Source: Chaunax sp. Z400 (taxonomy: Eukaryota > Chordata > Actinopteri > Lophiiformes > Chaunacidae). From it: 64,000 nt of DNA. Shown here piece after piece: positions 61,030-64,000 of the stretch; position 1 is the first letter of the stretch; each line of letters begins with the position of its first letter. Below the pieces are notes generated by a model. It was not told the DNA's origin. It saw only the letters and a program-made list of their open reading frames with translations, and did no database searches. Location of the stretch: positions 8,394,617 to 8,458,616 of the forward strand of contig CM075193.1 in NCBI GenBank assembly GCA_037577475.1. The letters run 5' to 3'. A program made the translations under genes and the position numbers.

Positions 61030-61576
61030 GGGGTCACTGCAAGCCCGACCCTTGGCCTAATTCCCAGCATTCACCTGCAGAGGCACTGTCAGTCAGTCAG
61101 TGCAGCCAAGATAAGGTGGTAGGGGGAGGAGGCTGAAGCAGAGATGGATAGGGAGGGTAGGAAGAAAGAGAAGAGGGAAGGGAGACAGAGGAGGAGGGAG
61201 CTTAATGGAAAAAGTAGAGGGGAGGAGTATGCTCAGTACTTCCCAGTGGCCAGCCCATCAAGTCAGTCAGTCCCAGCAGTCAGCATTGTTTGCCAGTGTG
61301 TGGTAGTGTAGTGTTTCTAAGGAGGCACATGGAAATTTAGCAGGGGAGCGGCAGCAGCAGAAGAAAGGAGACTTTGGAAAGGAGGAGGAGGAAGTTAGCT
61401 GAGTCAGTAGAAGAGAGGAGGGAGTGTCAGCAGCATGTGTTGCAGCATGTTTCTATCTCCGTCTGCCCCCTTCAAAACACAGAACCCTGCAGAAGCGGCC
61501 TGTGCTGTAAGCAAGGCAGCAGAGGAGCTGCAGTAAACTGTAGAGTCACCTTCAGCACAGAGGAGCGAGCTGCTGG
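61030..61576 (+). promoter_or_regulatory. tacc2: Candidate alternative exon and alternative promoter/5' exon of tacc2
   Basis: An acceptor CCTCTCTCAG at 61029 is followed by 86 nt open in the phase of exon B (GVTASPTLGLIPSIHLQ...), with only a weak donor (AAG/GTGGTA) at 61115. Without splicing it stops at 61118-61120. Further on, a purine-rich stretch ends in a strong donor (GCTGCTGG/GTAAGT) at 61576, which looks like a separate non-coding first exon. It carries a small ORF starting ATGTGTTGC at about 61435 and ending in TAA near 61536. Confidence 0.35.
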
Positions 61577-64000
61577 GTAAGTGCAACAAAGAGATGGCGG
61601 GATGAAACTTGTAGGTGTGTAATGGAAGGAGAGAGGTGCACTCTGTGACACGGGACAGTGGGAGGGATGAGTGGACCTGTTTGTGTGAGAGACTCCTGCT
61701 CCTGCCCTCCTCCTGTTTACAAGAGTCATGTGTGAAGAATTAAAGGACGCTGACATATTGAATTAACAGTGGGTATTACTTACTGGCTCTTTCCAGGCAG
61801 CCACAGCTTGTTTGTTGATTTGCTTTCTCTTTGGGCATCAAACTAACTGAAACAAGTGATGTGCCTTCACCTCAGCAGCATCAACAGCATGGCGAAGACG
61901 TGTTGCCTGTAAACTCGGTCATGCCATGCCACTTGGTGCCGTTTGTCGTTATTCTCTTCTTCTTTGTACTTATTCTGTTATTTCTGTGTTAGTATATTTC
62001 CACTGTGACACTTGCTGGTTTTGATGACAGGAAACCCAAGTCAGGTCAACATGCAGCCGTCTCATGACAGACGTGGGTTAATCTCATGTTTGGCTGTTCA
62101 GGTGTGGAGGATTTTTAATCTAATGCAACATCATTGCAGCAGGGAGACAACAGACGCACTGAAAGTCTTTATCTTTGTTGTTCTTTAATGTTTTGGAGCT
62201 GAATGAGTCACCAGGAATCTTTTGAAAAAGATCATAGCAGGAAAAGTCTAAATTTGTACATTTAAAAATAACCTAATATGGCTTGAGCTCTGCATGCAAA
62301 GATATTTAGAGAAAGGCCACGTATTTGGCCAACAGCGAGGCCCAGTAAAGTCAAGATGTTTAACCAGTATTTGTGTATTCATGCCAGCAACACTCATGTG
62401 TATGAGAAAAAGATGTGTCACACAAAGGATGCTCTTTGTAGTGATGACACAGGTGAGGCCACTGACTCAGAGCCTCCCCACTACACACACAGCTTTACTT
62501 GGACATCTGTCTCCAGTATGTGCTTCCAGAAAGTGCTTCACTGAGGTTTGAACAAGAGCAAGCGGTGGGATTTTGCGGTCTGTCTTGAAAGAGGAGTATA
62601 TCATCTAATTTATAATCAATGTAATACAAATCAGGCTTGAAAATAAATTGCTGGAGTGATGCAAATTGAAAGCAAACTTTCAGCTACAATTTAATCTTAG
62701 CTCAAGTCTGTAGCATAATTATTTTTCATCTCACAGTAGTGAATTTTCTCTGAGCCCTATAAATTGAAACGTTCTGGATGACCAGATCTGGGATATTACT
62801 TTTATCCAGATCTGTGGTCAACCTTATGGGGATATCGTTGTGTAATTTTTGTCCTAGCATTGTTGGCATTGTCCATAAAGTTAGACATAGAAATTCTAGT
62901 AATCACCCCAAAGGTAAAGAATCCTTTAAAAAAACAATTCTGGATACAGATGATCAGGATCACCACCAAAGTGTCCAAAGAATTTTATTAAAATCCATTC
63001 AGAACTTTTTGAGTAAACCTGCAAACAAACAAACAAACACAAGCCAACGCAAGCAAAAACACGAGTGAAACATATAAAACAACATTAATCCAAGTATACA
63101 GTAGGTAAAAATAAAATGTGCATGGGCCTTGCTCTGACATGTTTTAAAGAATTCATTTAACCTTATCATGAAAGTCACCTCTTCCTGTGTGCAGCCATGC
63201 TGTCTACTGGTGGTTCATCAATAATAAATGCACAGATTCAATTCTGAATCTCAGCAATGGAGAGCATTAGTCGTGTTGTGTTCTTCTGTACACACTTGTA
63301 TCATCTCACCTTCCCGTTCGCTAAAAACAGGCTCTCCCTGTAAGAAAAAACTTATGCTCACATGCTCCAGATAAACTGAATGCTAAAGGCCTGGTTACAT
63401 ATCCACACTTGTTCACATGTGTCTCTGCAAGAGCACATTTGTTTGCCTGCACCTGCACAACTCAGTTTATACAGTAACTGAGTGGGTTACCCCTCTGTAA
63501 ACTGAGATCTATGTGGGAGAAATTCCATCATATAGTGGGTCCACAGTTGAGTGCTGTATGTTGTGAGGGCAATGTTGCTGCAACACTGTTGATGCACAGT
63601 CAAGTGTTGTGATGTGTTGTTGCACTCTGTCCTGCTGTTTGAACGTTGGACAGAATGGAAAACCAACCAAGGCCAGGTACTCTATGTATTGCCTGCACAT
63701 GAGATTTCAAGACAGATTTAAATGCAAGTGTTTCCAGGTTGTCTCGGAAAGTAATTGGACGAGATCAAGGGACATGGAGACTGAAAATACAGCATTATCT
63801 ATACTAGATAAGTATTAAACCACATGTCTCATCATGTTTGTCAAAGACAATCAATCCAGTGGAACTGGTTTGTGTTTTATAGTTACTCACTGGGTGCAAC
63901 AATTACAGCAGACTTCAGTGTAAGATATTTTTAAGGTGGAATTACCATACAGTTAATTTAATAAGTTGCTCTTGTTTTCAGAATAGTTCTTATATAATGT
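61577..64000 (+). other. Putative tacc2 intron, right end of window
   Basis: No exon recognised. A repeat fragment related to the MITE at 53620 lies at about 62780-63065, ending in A-rich CAAACAAACAAACAAACAC. Other short ORFs have no recognisable content. Confidence 0.4.

Overview
The window looks like nuclear DNA of a ray-finned (probably percomorph) fish. Genes are split into many short exons with GT-AG introns, 3' ends carry AATAAA signals, and the spaces between hold typical teleost repeats: Tc1-like fossils, a tRNA-derived SINE, LINE 3' ends and MITEs. No bacterial genes, operons, CRISPR arrays or phage were seen. All exon coordinates were assembled by hand from frame, splice sites and remembered homologues; nothing was aligned or searched.

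Layout. 1-1892 (-) holds the first four coding exons of a calpain that runs off the left edge. 6964-12134 (+) is a complete 21-exon calpain most like CAPN11 (704 aa), head to head with the first. 13756-15612 (-) is mrpl14, including a separate targeting-peptide exon. Behind mrpl14, in the opposite direction, a non-coding exon near 16551 and 23 coding exons at 22546-33162 (+) make up tmem63b (840 aa), with a 3' UTR of about 3.3 kb. After a repeat-rich gap, 39688-42381 (+) is a diverged slc39a9 (ZIP9), tail to tail with the single-exon ccdc177 at 44860-46557 (-). 48931-52953 (+) is nsmce4a (10 exons, 351 aa). From about 56.5 kb the window enters what is probably the 5' part of tacc2 (+), with tiny N-terminal coding exons at 58699-58731 and 59769-59828, and continues past the right edge.

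The gene order joins three blocks that are separate in human: CAPN11/TMEM63B/MRPL14 (6p21.1), SLC39A9/CCDC177 (14q24) and NSMCE4A/TACC2 (10q26). The genes do not form one pathway: two are cytosolic Ca2+-dependent proteases, one mitochondrial ribosomal, one a mechanosensitive membrane channel, one a zinc transporter, one an uncharacterised coiled-coil protein, one an SMC5/6 subunit and one a centrosome/microtubule-associated protein.

The observations most worth following are a possible undescribed 102-bp in-frame cassette exon in tmem63b, the genomic CAG at the position of the mammalian TMEM63B Q/R editing site, a 52-bp near-perfect inverted repeat with paired CCAAT boxes at the nsmce4a promoter, an slc39a9 copy lacking the His-rich loop, a nested transposon at 37161-38237, and an LTR end with a tRNA-Pro primer-binding site close to mrpl14. 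No wholly new system was found.
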